In this document: positions 24,556 through 32,298 of the stretch, one piece after another | Numbering within the stretch: position 1 is the stretch's first letter | How the letters are laid out: each line of letters begins with the position of its first letter | Source of the DNA: VFBF01 sp964530695 | GTDB lineage: Bacteria; Pseudomonadota; Alphaproteobacteria; Caulobacterales; Aquidulcibacteraceae | Direction of reading: 5' to 3' | Length of the DNA stretch: 34,980 nt | Assembly: GCA_964530695.1 (NCBI GenBank) | Contig: CAZGYQ010000027.1 | Coordinates: 1 to 34,980 of the forward strand | Made by a program: the position numbers and the translations under genes | Notes under the pieces: model-generated | What the model was told of the DNA's origin: nothing | Databases searched by the model: none | The model's input: the letters and a program-made list of their open reading frames with translations, nothing else

Positions 24556-25518
24556 ATGCCCGACACGCTCCCCGGCGGCGCTGCGCGCTTCGTCACGCCC
24601 GCGCTGATCGCCATTGGCGCGATCGCGGCCGCGTTTCTCGTCTTCCAGTGGATCACGCCGGAAGCCCCGCCCCCCGACATTGCCGCGCAAGCACCGGCGG
24701 CGGCCCAGGTAGGCCCGCGCGAACGCTATGGGCTGACGGCGGCGGAGGAAGCCTCGCTGTGGCCGGAGGCGCTCGCCACCCGGGCCCTGTCGTCCAGCAG
24801 CCTCGATCTTGTCGAGGCGGCGGCCAGCGAGGATCCGCTCAGCGCGGGCGTTCTGTGCGCCGCGCGGTTCAGCGGCGCGGGCGCGCCCCAGGACGATGCG
24901 GCGGCGGCGCAGGCGTGCGCAACGGCGAAGACGCAAGGCTCGACGGTGGGCGCCTACGTGTTGAGTCTGCTGACGCGAGCCGGTCGCGGCGGCATTCCCG
25001 CGGACGCGGCGGCGGCGGACGCGCTGCTGCGCGAGGCGGCCGCGACGGACGCACGCGCGCAGCACGATCTTGCGCTGTCGTTGCGAACATCCAGGCCCGC
25101 CGAGGCGCGCGGCCTTGCGGAGAAATGCGCCGCGCAGGGCGTGACCGACTGCGCCTTCATCGTCGCGCAGATGCAGCAGGCCGGCGAAGGCGGCGGACGT
25201 GACGCGGCGGCTGCGCTCGCGACGTATCAGCGGCTCACCGATACCGAATACCACCCCGCCGGCACCCGCGAACTTGCGCGCATGTATCTCGCTGGCGACG
25301 CCGCGCCGCGCGATGTGGCCCGGGCCATCGACCTGCTGAAACGCGCCGAAATCCTCGAAGATCCCGAGGCGAGCTACCTGCTCGGCGTGCAGACCGAAAA
25401 GGGCGAGGGCGTCGCGCAGGACGAGGCCGGGGCGCTCGCCTACTACCGCCGCGCCGCCGAACGCGGCCATGCGCCAGCACAGGCGGCTGTCGCGCGCCTG
25501 GGCGGCGCCAAGGAATAG
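24556..25518 (+). CDS. Membrane-anchored Sel1-repeat protein
   Basis: A 320-aa protein with an N-terminal membrane anchor (about residues 13-33, 'FVTPALIAIGAIAAAFLVFQWI') and a periplasmic part made of Sel1-type helical repeats. Clear units are 'GTRELARMYLAGDAAPRDVARAIDLLKRAEILEDPEASYLLGVQTEKGEGVAQDEAGALAYYRRAAERGHAPAQAAVARL' (quoted as two consecutive repeats; the marker is 'A..YYRRAAERGHAPA'). Such repeats bind protein partners; no partner can be named. The ATG has AGGAG seven bases upstream. The stop is one base from the convergent DUF1491 gene. Confidence 0.85.
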   Translation: MPDTLPGGAARFVTPALIAIGAIAAAFLVFQWITPEAPPPDIAAQAPAAAQVGPRERYGLTAAEEASLWPEALATRALSSSSLDLVEAAASEDPLSAGVLCAARFSGAGAPQDDAAAAQACATAKTQGSTVGAYVLSLLTRAGRGGIPADAAAADALLREAAATDARAQHDLALSLRTSRPAEARGLAEKCAAQGVTDCAFIVAQMQQAGEGGGRDAAAALATYQRLTDTEYHPAGTRELARMYLAGDAAPRDVARAIDLLKRAEILEDPEASYLLGVQTEKGEGVAQDEAGALAYYRRAAERGHAPAQAAVARLGGAKE

Positions 25519-25519
25519 C

Positions 25520-25858
25520 TCACCCCTTGTCGATCGGCTCGGTCAGGAACGTGCGGCCCGCGCGGTCCTCGATCTCGATGACCCAGAGGTCCGGATCGTT
25601 TTCGGCGCGCCGGGCCGCGTAGGCGTCGACCGCCTTTTCGTCCGATCCCAGCGGCCCCGCCGACAGATCGAGCCAGATACGCTCCCCCGCCCCGTCGCGG
25701 GCGGGCGCATAGAGGCGCGCCCTGCCGTCCAGCGTCGCCACCTTCACCAGCACCGCGCCCGCGTCGCCGTCGCCATGACGCGAGACGGCCGCGAAGGCGC
25801 CGCCCGCTTCCGCGCGGCGGATGAGCGCGGCGGCCCAGAATCCGGTCTTCAGCTCCAT
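25520..25858 (-). CDS. DUF1491 family protein
   Basis: A 112-aa alphaproteobacterial DUF1491 protein of unknown function. The family start 'LKTGFWAAALIRRAEAGGAFAAV' and 'GDAGAVLVKVATLDGRARLYAP' are visible, and the end 'DPDLWVIEIEDRAGRTFLTEPID' is typical. It is probably a small cytosolic alpha/beta protein. It converges on the Sel1 gene with a one-base gap and diverges from the next plus-strand gene with a 40-base gap, so its promoter must be very short or overlap that gene's. Confidence 0.9.
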   Translation of the reverse strand: MELKTGFWAAALIRRAEAGGAFAAVSRHGDGDAGAVLVKVATLDGRARLYAPARDGAGERIWLDLSAGPLGSDEKAVDAYAARRAENDPDLWVIEIEDRAGRTFLTEPIDKG

Positions 25859-25898
25859 CCCTTCACCTTAACGCAAGACCGCCGCGTTAGGGTGGCCC

Positions 25899-26744
25899 AT
25901 GCGCGCTTTCCTTGTGTCCCTCGCCCTCATTTCCATCGCCGGGCCCGCAGCGGCGGCCGGGGCGGACCAGACCTTCGCCGAGCGGAAAGCCCTGCTCGCG
26001 GCGGACATGCGCTGCGATCTCTTCACGCCCTCGCTGCGCCAGGCGCTGGAGGCCTCGACCTTCCAGGCCCGCACGACGCTCCTGCGTTCCGGCTGGACCG
26101 CCGCCCGCGCCGACGCCCTCGGCCGCAATGCGGCGGCGGAAGTCGCCGGCCGCGCCTGCGGCGATCCAGTGCTGGTTCGCGCCGCGGCCGACGCGCGCGC
26201 AGGGTTCGCCGGCTGGGCGCGGCTCATGTCGATGCGCTTCGGCGGCGGCGAGCGTGCGTGGCTCGCCCGGCGTGCGCCGGACCTGCAGGGCTTCTATATC
26301 CGCCAGGACATCGCCGCGCCCCGCCCGGCGGTGTTCGGCGTGCGACGCGACGGCCAGGGCGGCTCGCTCGTGCTGTTGCTGCCCCTGCGTCAGGGCGAAT
26401 TCGTCCCGGCGACCGCGCGCGTGTCCTACCGCGACGCCGTGCGCGCGCCGCGCTCGGCGCTGGACACGCCCGGGCGCACCGCCCGCGGGATGGAGGCCGC
26501 CGTCGCCTCCCCTGCAACGGCGCGGATCACGCTGGCGCGCACGCGCGCGGTGGAGACCGGCGAACGCGGCGCGCGCAGCGTGGCCTTCGTGTTCCCCGAC
26601 GCAACGCTGGCGCAGATCAAGGCGCTCGACCCGCGCGAGGCGGTCGCCATCACCGTCGACGCGCGCACGCCGGTGACATTGCTCATTGAAGTCGGCGACA
26701 TCGCCGCCGCGCACGCGTTCCTCGCCGCCGAATTCGTGAGCTAG
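25899..26744 (+). CDS. Exported protein of unknown function
   Basis: A 281-aa protein with a Sec signal peptide (about residues 1-20, 'MRAFLVSLALISIAGPAAAA'). I do not recognise the family. The mature part has two cysteines that could pair ('MRCDLF' and 'GRACGDP') and a beta-rich C-terminal half ('VFGVRRDGQGGSLVLLLPLRQGEFVPATARVSYRD', quoted in pieces). A C-terminal segment 'AVAITVDARTPVTLLIEVGDIAAAHAFLAA' looks like a domain end. It precedes the acyltransferase gene on the same strand by 31 bases, so the two may be cotranscribed. Confidence 0.75.
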   Translation: MRAFLVSLALISIAGPAAAAGADQTFAERKALLAADMRCDLFTPSLRQALEASTFQARTTLLRSGWTAARADALGRNAAAEVAGRACGDPVLVRAAADARAGFAGWARLMSMRFGGGERAWLARRAPDLQGFYIRQDIAAPRPAVFGVRRDGQGGSLVLLLPLRQGEFVPATARVSYRDAVRAPRSALDTPGRTARGMEAAVASPATARITLARTRAVETGERGARSVAFVFPDATLAQIKALDPREAVAITVDARTPVTLLIEVGDIAAAHAFLAAEFVS

Positions 26745-26775
26745 ACCGCGCGGCGATTTGCGGCGAACGTGCGCG

Positions 26776-27396
26776 ATGACCGCTGCTCCCGACATCACCG
26801 CCCTCGATCCGACCACCGCACGCATCGCGCCGTTTCGCGGCATGGGCTCGGAGATCGTGCGCTGGATCTGCGACGGCTGGCTCGCGCTCGGCGGCTGGAC
26901 GCGCGAAGGCGACTGGCCCCTCTTCGACAAGGCCGTGCTGGTGGCCGCGCCGCACACGTCCAACTGGGACGGCATCAACATGCTCGCGACCGCCGGCGCC
27001 TATCGCGTCAAGCTCTCGTGGATGGGCAAGAAAAGCCTCACCGCCGGCCCGTTCGGCTGGATGATGCTGTGGCTCGGTTGCGTCCCGGTGAACCGCTCGG
27101 CGAGCCAGGATCTCGTGCAGACGATGGCGGCGGCGTTCGCGGAAAAGAAGCGCATGGTGCTGGCGATCCCGCCCGAAGGCACGCGCAGTCTCGTGCGGGA
27201 ATGGAAGAGCGGCTTTTACCACATCGCGCGCGGCGCGGATGTCCCCATCCTCGTCACCGTGCTGGACTACGCCAAACGCACCATCCGCCTCGCGGCCGTC
27301 CTGCGCCCCAGCGGCGACTATGAAAGCGACCTTGCGGCGATCAAGCGCTGCTACGCGGACGCGCAGGGCAAGCGGCCGGGCATGTTTTCCATCTAG
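26776..27396 (+). CDS. Lysophospholipid acyltransferase family protein (PlsC-like)
   Basis: A 206-aa acyltransferase of the LPLAT superfamily, likely moving an acyl chain from a thioester to a lysophospholipid or related acceptor at the inner membrane. The catalytic HX4D is 'PHTSNWDG'; the second block is 'GCVPVNRSASQD'; the third is 'IPPEGTRSLVREWKSGFYHIA'. It is shorter than PlsC and closer to small stand-alone acyltransferases; the substrate is uncertain. I chose the ATG at 26776; an in-frame TTG at 26758 adds six residues without benefit. Its TAG stop lies inside the palindromic element that follows. Confidence 0.9.
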   Translation: MTAAPDITALDPTTARIAPFRGMGSEIVRWICDGWLALGGWTREGDWPLFDKAVLVAAPHTSNWDGINMLATAGAYRVKLSWMGKKSLTAGPFGWMMLWLGCVPVNRSASQDLVQTMAAAFAEKKRMVLAIPPEGTRSLVREWKSGFYHIARGADVPILVTVLDYAKRTIRLAAVLRPSGDYESDLAAIKRCYADAQGKRPGMFSI

Positions 27397-27498
27397 AACC
27401 GTTTCCGATCCGATAGAATCGGATCGGGGCTCCAGGTTGTCGATTGGTCGCATTTTCTTCCGACGAACCGGGATCCGCTTCGTCGGAAAATGTTCTAG
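27393..27498. repeat. Palindromic intergenic element with two hairpins (REP/RPE-like), flanked by CTAGAAC/GTTCTAG
   Basis: A 106-base element bounded by the inverted 7-mers CTAGAAC (27393-27399) and GTTCTAG (27492-27498). Inside are two perfect hairpins: CCGATCCGAT / ATCGGATCGG at 27405-27427 (3-base loop) and TTCCGACGAA / TTCGTCGGAA at 27458-27488 (11-base loop). It resembles the palindromic elements dispersed in alphaproteobacterial genomes. The acyltransferase stop (27394-27396) and the chemotaxis receptor stop (27495-27497) are both TAG triplets of the terminal 7-mers. It may also serve as a bidirectional terminator. Confidence 0.85.
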
Positions 27499-29003
27499 CG
27501 CCGGTGCATGGCGACCACCCCGCGTCCGTGGGCGCGCGGGGCTGCCGTCTGGCCGATCTCAAAACGCCGCACGAGTTCGGCAAGACGATCTGAATCCCGC
27601 GCGAGCGAATGGCTCGCCGCGGTGCTCTGCTCGACCATGGCGGCGTTCTGCTGCGTGACCTGATCCATCTGGTTCACCGCGATGTTCACTTCGCCGAGAC
27701 CGAGGGATTGCTCGCGCGCGGAAGCTGCGATCTCGGCCACGATCGTGCTCGCTTCGGTGACGCCCGCCATGATGCGCGCCAGCGCCGAGCCGGTATCGCC
27801 CACGAGCGTCACGCCGGAGTCCACGTGCGCGGTGCTCGTGGCGATGAGCTGCTTGATGTCCTTGGCCGCTTCGGCGGAGCGCTGCGCGAGCGTGCGCACC
27901 TCGCTCGCCACGACGGCAAAGCCCCGCCCCGCATCCCCCGCGCGCGCAGCTTCGACCCCCGCGTTCAGCGCGAGGAGATTTGTCTGGAACGCGATCTCGT
28001 CGATGACGCCGATGATCTGGGAAATCTGCCGCGCCGAGCCTTCGATAGCCTCCATGGCCAGCACCGCACGACGCACCACATCGCCACTTTTCTCCGCTTC
28101 CGCCCGCGTCGTCGCGACCTTCGCGTCAGCCTGCCCGGCCAGCGTCGCGGTCTTGCCGACGGTCGCCGTCACTTCATCGAGCGCCGCGGCGGTTTCCTCT
28201 AGCGAGGCGGCCTGCTGCTCCGTCCGACGCGAAAGATCGTCGGCGGCCTGTCCGATTTCGGCGGCGCTCGTGCGCATCGTGTCGGCGTTCGCGGTCACCT
28301 CACGGAGCGCATCCTGCATTTGCTCCATGGCCGCATTGAAATCGGCCTGAAGCTGCCGGTACGCCGCCGGCACGTCCTGCTTGAGACGGTACGTAAGATC
28401 GCCCGATGCAAGCGCCGTGAGGCCCGCGCCGAAGGAATCGACGACGATTTTCTGACTCTGTTCGGTCGCCTGCTTCTCCGCGACGACGCGCGCGCGTTCG
28501 GCGTTCTCGATGTACACCGAGATCGCGATATCCATGTCGACGAGCGCGGCCTTCACCAGCGCAGATACCGCGTCCGCGGTGTCTGTCCCGTCGTCCTTGC
28601 CTGCAAACGGGCCGCGCTTCTTCTCGAACGCGCCGGCGATCACGCCGTGGATCAGGCTGTCCAGGATCATCGCATAGCCGGCGATGTACCAGCGCGGCTC
28701 AAGACCGATGCGCGCATGCGTCTCACCGATCTTCTGGACGCCTGCCAGATAATCCTCGCCGAAGTCGCCGCCGACGATCTTCGTCCAGTGATGGACCTGC
28801 GCGCCCTTGGCGCCCTGTAGGTGGCGCTCGTCGGCGAAGAACCGGCTGACCGCAGGCTCGGCGCGGACCTTCTCGTAGAACCTGTCGAGCCCCCCGGGCA
28901 GGACATCCGCAACGACCTGCTGTGTCCCGCGCAGCGCCGCGCGCGCTTTGGCGTCGAACTGCATGAACTGAAGACGCGCTTCCATTTCCGAGGCGATTGA
29001 CAT
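27495..29003 (-). CDS. Globin-coupled methyl-accepting chemotaxis protein (HemAT-like aerotaxis sensor)
   Basis: A 502-aa soluble receptor with no transmembrane segment. An N-terminal protoglobin domain (about 1-170) carries the probable proximal heme ligand His96 in 'ETHARIGLEPRWYIAGYAMI', the hallmark of globin-coupled sensors. A HAMP-like linker at about 225-280 ('ALASGDLTYRL') follows, then a long signalling coiled coil with the tip 'DEIAFQTNLLALNAGVEAARAG', which binds CheW/CheA. It would sense oxygen or another gas and steer motility. I chose ATG 29003, which starts the globin domain with a GGAG upstream; the frame is open further upstream but that part is not globin-like. No che genes lie nearby. 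Confidence 0.95.
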   Translation of the reverse strand: MSIASEMEARLQFMQFDAKARAALRGTQQVVADVLPGGLDRFYEKVRAEPAVSRFFADERHLQGAKGAQVHHWTKIVGGDFGEDYLAGVQKIGETHARIGLEPRWYIAGYAMILDSLIHGVIAGAFEKKRGPFAGKDDGTDTADAVSALVKAALVDMDIAISVYIENAERARVVAEKQATEQSQKIVVDSFGAGLTALASGDLTYRLKQDVPAAYRQLQADFNAAMEQMQDALREVTANADTMRTSAAEIGQAADDLSRRTEQQAASLEETAAALDEVTATVGKTATLAGQADAKVATTRAEAEKSGDVVRRAVLAMEAIEGSARQISQIIGVIDEIAFQTNLLALNAGVEAARAGDAGRGFAVVASEVRTLAQRSAEAAKDIKQLIATSTAHVDSGVTLVGDTGSALARIMAGVTEASTIVAEIAASAREQSLGLGEVNIAVNQMDQVTQQNAAMVEQSTAASHSLARDSDRLAELVRRFEIGQTAAPRAHGRGVVAMHRR

Positions 29004-29289
29004 GACTGCTCCACCCTTCTGGCGACCCCGAATAGCCAGAATTTCTCCTGGTTTTTTGGGATCGCGTCCCCTCGCTAGGCATTTTGTACTAGCCGTCGTT
29101 TGAACGGCGATCCTTGCGAGAAACTTAATTTCCGAGGGCCGCACCTTGAGAGCGGGCGCCAAAGCGACCCATGGGAAGTCGCAAGGCGGCCTTGGCGGTG
29201 ACTTCGGTTTTTTATCTCCACATCGTGCTTTTTTTCCTATATAGCCCCTTCGATGCGTCGGCACCCGTCGGCGCGGCAGGAGATTTCCC
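29004..29289. promoter_or_regulatory. Divergent control region between globin receptor and gafY-like gene
   Basis: 286 bases holding promoters for both divergent genes. The gafY-proximal 80 bases are unusually T-rich for this genome (two runs of six to seven T, at 29208-29213 and 29229-29235). A TATATA at 29238-29243, 46 bases from the gafY start, is a candidate -10, but no good -35 lies 16-18 bases upstream. A small dyad CAC-ATC-GTG sits at 29219-29227. In Caulobacter gafYZ is repressed by RogA; a repressor site could lie here, but that is inference. Confidence 0.4.
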
Positions 29290-29718
29290 ATGTCCATTCC
29301 CCAAGCGGGCGAGGTTCCACACCCGGAACCAGCCGTTCCGGCGGACCCGCCCGAAGCCCTCATCGACCCCTTCCCCGTCCGTCGCCCGCCCCCCGGCGAA
29401 CTGCCCAGTGATCCCCGCGCGCGGCTGGTGGCGGACGTGCTCGCCTACGCCACCGGGGTCGCGGCGGTGGACATTCTCGGGCGCGAGCGCGGGAATGTGG
29501 GGGTCGCGCGGCTCCGGCACGTGGCGATGTACCTGTTCTCCACGGTCTATTCCGTCGCGGCCAACAACACCGCGCACGTGTTCGGGCGCGACCGCTCCAC
29601 GGTCCACTACGGCATGCGCAAGGTCGAGGAGGCGCGCGAGGCGCCCGCTTTCGACGCCTGGATCAGTTCGCTCGAAGCCGCCCTGATCGCAGCCCCAGAT
29701 CTCGGAGGCCGCGCATGA
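29290..29718 (+). CDS. GafY-like GTA transcription activator (DnaA domain IV-type HTH)
   Basis: A 142-aa protein whose residues about 60-115 form a DnaA C-terminal-type helix-turn-helix: 'GVARLRHVAMYLFSTVYSVA' and 'HVFGRDRSTVHYGMRKVEE' correspond to the DnaA signature (FGGRDHSTV). The N-terminal 40 residues are Pro-rich and disordered. It is far too short for DnaA and lacks the AAA+ domain. This matches GafY of Caulobacter and the N-terminal half of GafA of Rhodobacter, direct activators of the GTA promoter. Followed with a 4-base overlap by a DUF6456 gene, the same partner as in Caulobacter. AGGAG lies seven bases before the ATG. Confidence 0.85.
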   Translation: MSIPQAGEVPHPEPAVPADPPEALIDPFPVRRPPPGELPSDPRARLVADVLAYATGVAAVDILGRERGNVGVARLRHVAMYLFSTVYSVAANNTAHVFGRDRSTVHYGMRKVEEAREAPAFDAWISSLEAALIAAPDLGGRA

Positions 29719-30485
29719 AAGCCACCGCCGAATCCGCCGAACTTTCCATCCTGCGCCGCAGGAAGGCGCTGGCGCGTCTCGCCGTCGACGGCGCCCTGCT
29801 CGCGCCCGCGCGCGACGGGCGCTCGCACGGCGTGTTTGCGAAGGGCGACCGACGACGGCGCCCGCTCGCAAAGCTCAGCAACGAGGAGGTGCACATGCTA
29901 CTCGCGGAAGGCGCCATCACGCGGGCGGCGTTTGCGGGCACGTATCGGCTCAGCGGGCCGGGCCATGCGTTCCGCGCGCGTGACGCCGCCGACTTCATGC
30001 CATGGCGCGCGCAGCACGGCGCGCTCGTCGAACGGCAGGTGATGAATGACGCGGGCGTGTTCCAGACCATGCGAGGAACCGATCTCGCTGGGCCCTTCGC
30101 GCGTCTCGCGCGTGTCGTCGAAGCGGGCTTTTTCAACGCGCGCGAAATCGCCGCCGCACGCACGCTGTTCGAGGACTGGGCGAAAAGCCAGCGCGGCCTC
30201 GTCGCGGGATCGAACTGGACGGCGCCGCCGCGCGGATCGACGTCGCGCGGCCCCGGCGGCGCACAGGAAACCGCCGCCAACGGCGCCATCGACGCGCGCC
30301 GGCGCGTGGATGGCGCCCTCGGCGCCCTGCCGTTGAGCCTGAGCGGCGCGGTGAGCGCGGCGGTGATCGAAGGCGCGAACTTCGCCGATCTCGAACGCGC
30401 GCGGCGCTGGCCGGCGCGGTCGGGGAAGCTGGTGCTGAAGCTCGCGCTCGAACTGCTCGCCAATCACTACGAGGGCGCCAAATAG
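29715..30485 (+). CDS. GafZ-like DUF6456 protein, probable GTA antiterminator
   Basis: A 256-aa DUF6456 protein. The N-terminal half is basic ('ILRRRKALARLAVDG', 'AKGDRRRRPLAKLSNEEVHML'), and the C-terminal DUF6456-type domain is helical ('GALPLSLSGAVSAAVIEGANFADLERARRWPARSGKLVLKLALELLANHY', quoted in pieces). In Caulobacter, GafZ binds RNA polymerase with Nus factors and allows read-through of terminators in the GTA operon; in Rhodobacter the same region is the C-terminal half of GafA. The 4-base overlap with the gafY-like gene and the presence of GTA genes about 15 kb away support the assignment. I did not align it; the call rests on family, order and size. Confidence 0.78.
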   Translation: MKATAESAELSILRRRKALARLAVDGALLAPARDGRSHGVFAKGDRRRRPLAKLSNEEVHMLLAEGAITRAAFAGTYRLSGPGHAFRARDAADFMPWRAQHGALVERQVMNDAGVFQTMRGTDLAGPFARLARVVEAGFFNAREIAAARTLFEDWAKSQRGLVAGSNWTAPPRGSTSRGPGGAQETAANGAIDARRRVDGALGALPLSLSGAVSAAVIEGANFADLERARRWPARSGKLVLKLALELLANHYEGAK

Positions 30486-30494
30486 ACGGCCACG

Positions 30495-30582
30495 GGACCG
30501 CCGGCATCCTGCCGGCCCGGTGTCTCCAAGGGCGCGATCGCGCCTGGCTTTCACCACCTTGCCGGCAGGATGCCGGCGGTCC
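30495..30582. repeat. Long inverted repeat with self-palindromic arms (BIME-like), central 14-base palindrome
   Basis: Two perfectly complementary 22-base arms at 30495-30516 and 30561-30582. Each arm itself contains an interrupted palindrome GCCGGCA-TCC-TGCCGGC, so each can fold alone. The 44-base spacer contains the exact palindrome GGCGCGATCGCGCC at 30531-30544. It separates the convergent gafZ-like and sufE genes and could act as a bidirectional terminator. Similar CCGGCATCCTGCCGG repeats occur as dispersed repeats in other proteobacteria. Confidence 0.88.
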
Positions 30583-30591
30583 TGGGCCAGT

Positions 30592-31005
30592 TCAGCCGGC
30601 CGCCACGTCGCGAATGCGCTGCATCATCGAGAAAAGGCCGTTGGAGCGCTGCGCGGTGAGGGCGTCGGAGAGCCCGAGCCGCGCGGCGAGCGCCTTGGGA
30701 TCGAGCGCAAGGATCTCCTCCGGCGTGCGCCCGGAATAGACCCGCAGCAGCACCGCGATCAGCCCCTTCACGAGGAACGCATCGGACTCGCCGCGAAAGA
30801 AGAGCCGCCCGTCGCGGCGCTCCGGCACAAGCCACACCTGGCTCGCACAGCCGCGCACTTTCGTCGCCTCGTTGCGCTCGGTCTCCGCCAGCGGCGCCAT
30901 CTGCCTGCCGAGATCGATGAGGTATGAAAAGCGCTCCTCCCAGTCCGGGAAGAGCGCAAGTTCGTCTTCGAGGTCCGCGACGGCGGATTCAATGGACTGC
31001 GTCAT
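30592..31005 (-). CDS. sufE: SufE family sulfur acceptor
   Basis: A 137-aa SufE protein that accepts persulfide sulfur from a SufS-type cysteine desulfurase for iron-sulfur cluster assembly. The acceptor is Cys53 in 'KVRGCASQVWL'; family features 'FPDWEERFSYLIDLGRQM', 'LFFRGESDAFLVKGLIAVLLRVYSGRTPEEIL' and 'LGLSDALTAQRSNGLFSMMQRIRDVA' are all present (quoted in pieces). The rest of the suf operon is not in the window. It converges on the gafZ-like gene across the inverted repeat. Intact. Confidence 0.96.
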   Translation of the reverse strand: MTQSIESAVADLEDELALFPDWEERFSYLIDLGRQMAPLAETERNEATKVRGCASQVWLVPERRDGRLFFRGESDAFLVKGLIAVLLRVYSGRTPEEILALDPKALAARLGLSDALTAQRSNGLFSMMQRIRDVAAG

Positions 31006-31038
31006 GCGCCTAACATAGGCGCGCGCGCGGGCCGGTTC

Positions 31039-32175
31039 CTAGCGCTTCTTGCGGCGGGTCGGCGCGGGTTCGACCGGCGCGACGGGCGCCGGCGGCAGCT
31101 CGGCGACGATCGGCGTCATCGGCGCCTCCACCGTCGCGTTGCGGATGCACGAGCCCATTTCCTTCAGCGCATGCTCGCCGAGGCAGAAGGCGTTCTCATA
31201 GCGGAAACGCGCCGCCGACATGCACTGGTAGAACTGCACCTGCGCAAGCTCGAGGCAACGCTCGGTGGAGCCTTCGTTGAGCAGCCGGTCGGCCTGGGCG
31301 GCGGGATCGAGCGTTGCGTCCATCACGTAGAGCGCGGCCAGCGTGGTCATGCGGTTGATCGTGCTGACGCGGTCATGGTGCGGCTGCAGCGTGGCCGCGG
31401 GCGCGGGCAGCGGCGCGGCGGCGGCCGGCGCTGGCGTGGTGCGGAAGGTATCCCAGAACGACCCGCCGCCGAACTGGCTGGGATCCGTCGACGGACTGAA
31501 GGCGCCCGCCGCGGCCACAAGGCGCGGCGCGAATTCGGGCGACACGCCGCGGGTCGAGGCGCCGCTGGCGAGCGTGCGCATGCGGGTCACGCGGGCCGGC
31601 TGCTGCGGCGCGATCTGGTTGGCCCAGCGCTGGCTCTGCAGCGAGTAGGCCATTTCCTTGTAGCGCTCGCCGACGGCGAACACGCGCGAGCCGTCCGCGC
31701 GGGCCGACAGCATCGCCAGGCGCGCGGCGTCCGCCCCGCCCTTCAGACGCTCGGCGTAGGCCGGATCGAGCGTGAGCCCGCGGATCATCACCTCGCGGCC
31801 GTAGTGGGCGGTGGTGTCGCGCACGCCGCGCACGAACTCCGGCGACTGCGCGGCGGTCATGGCGCCGTAGGCGATCCAGCCGCGGGTCAGCGCCGCGCGG
31901 TTGACGCCGGCGGCGCGGTCGAGCGCGGTTTCAAGGTCGTTGGCGCTGGCGAGCGTGGAGCCCTGCAGCAGCGTGATGTCGTTCTGGTAGGCGGCGTAGG
32001 TCTGCACCGCCTTGCCCAGCGGCTCGGGCGGCGGGCCCGGATCGACCACCGGCGCGACGGGCGCGGCGGCCGGCGCGGGCTGGGCGGCTTTCGCCTTGGT
32101 CCGCGGCTGGGCCTCCACGGCGCCCGCCAGGACGATGGTGGCAAATGCCGCGGCCAACGCTGTCCACGCCTTCAT
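31039..32175 (-). CDS. Exported alanine/proline-rich protein of unknown function
   Basis: A 378-aa protein with a Sec signal peptide (about residues 1-22, cleavage near 'VEA-QP'), an Ala/Pro-rich spacer, and a helical domain starting 'TYAAYQNDITLLQGSTLASANDLETALDRAAGVNRAALTRGWIAYGAMTAAQSPEF' (quoted as the recognisable core). A second segment has four cysteines within about 45 residues ('ERCLELAQVQFYQCMS', 'NAFCLGEH', 'GSCIRN'), consistent with two disulfides. The C-terminus is Pro-rich and ends RRKKR. I do not know the family. It ends 33 bases upstream of sufE on the same strand. Confidence 0.75.
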   Translation of the reverse strand: MKAWTALAAAFATIVLAGAVEAQPRTKAKAAQPAPAAAPVAPVVDPGPPPEPLGKAVQTYAAYQNDITLLQGSTLASANDLETALDRAAGVNRAALTRGWIAYGAMTAAQSPEFVRGVRDTTAHYGREVMIRGLTLDPAYAERLKGGADAARLAMLSARADGSRVFAVGERYKEMAYSLQSQRWANQIAPQQPARVTRMRTLASGASTRGVSPEFAPRLVAAAGAFSPSTDPSQFGGGSFWDTFRTTPAPAAAAPLPAPAATLQPHHDRVSTINRMTTLAALYVMDATLDPAAQADRLLNEGSTERCLELAQVQFYQCMSAARFRYENAFCLGEHALKEMGSCIRNATVEAPMTPIVAELPPAPVAPVEPAPTRRKKR

Positions 32176-32298
32176 TCGGAACGCTCCCTGAGTACCCTGG
32201 TGATGTCCATAGTTCGCTTGATCGCCGTCATCGGTTCTGTCGCGCGGCCTGAGCCGCTAGGGTGTTAAACGGATTCCCTTGTCGAGGGGGGTGAGTAT

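Noticed and set aside
29114..29128. CtrA-like site TTGC-N7-TTAA upstream of the gafY-like gene
   Set aside because: Spacing is right but the first half-site has two mismatches to TTAA, so I do not count it as a CtrA box.
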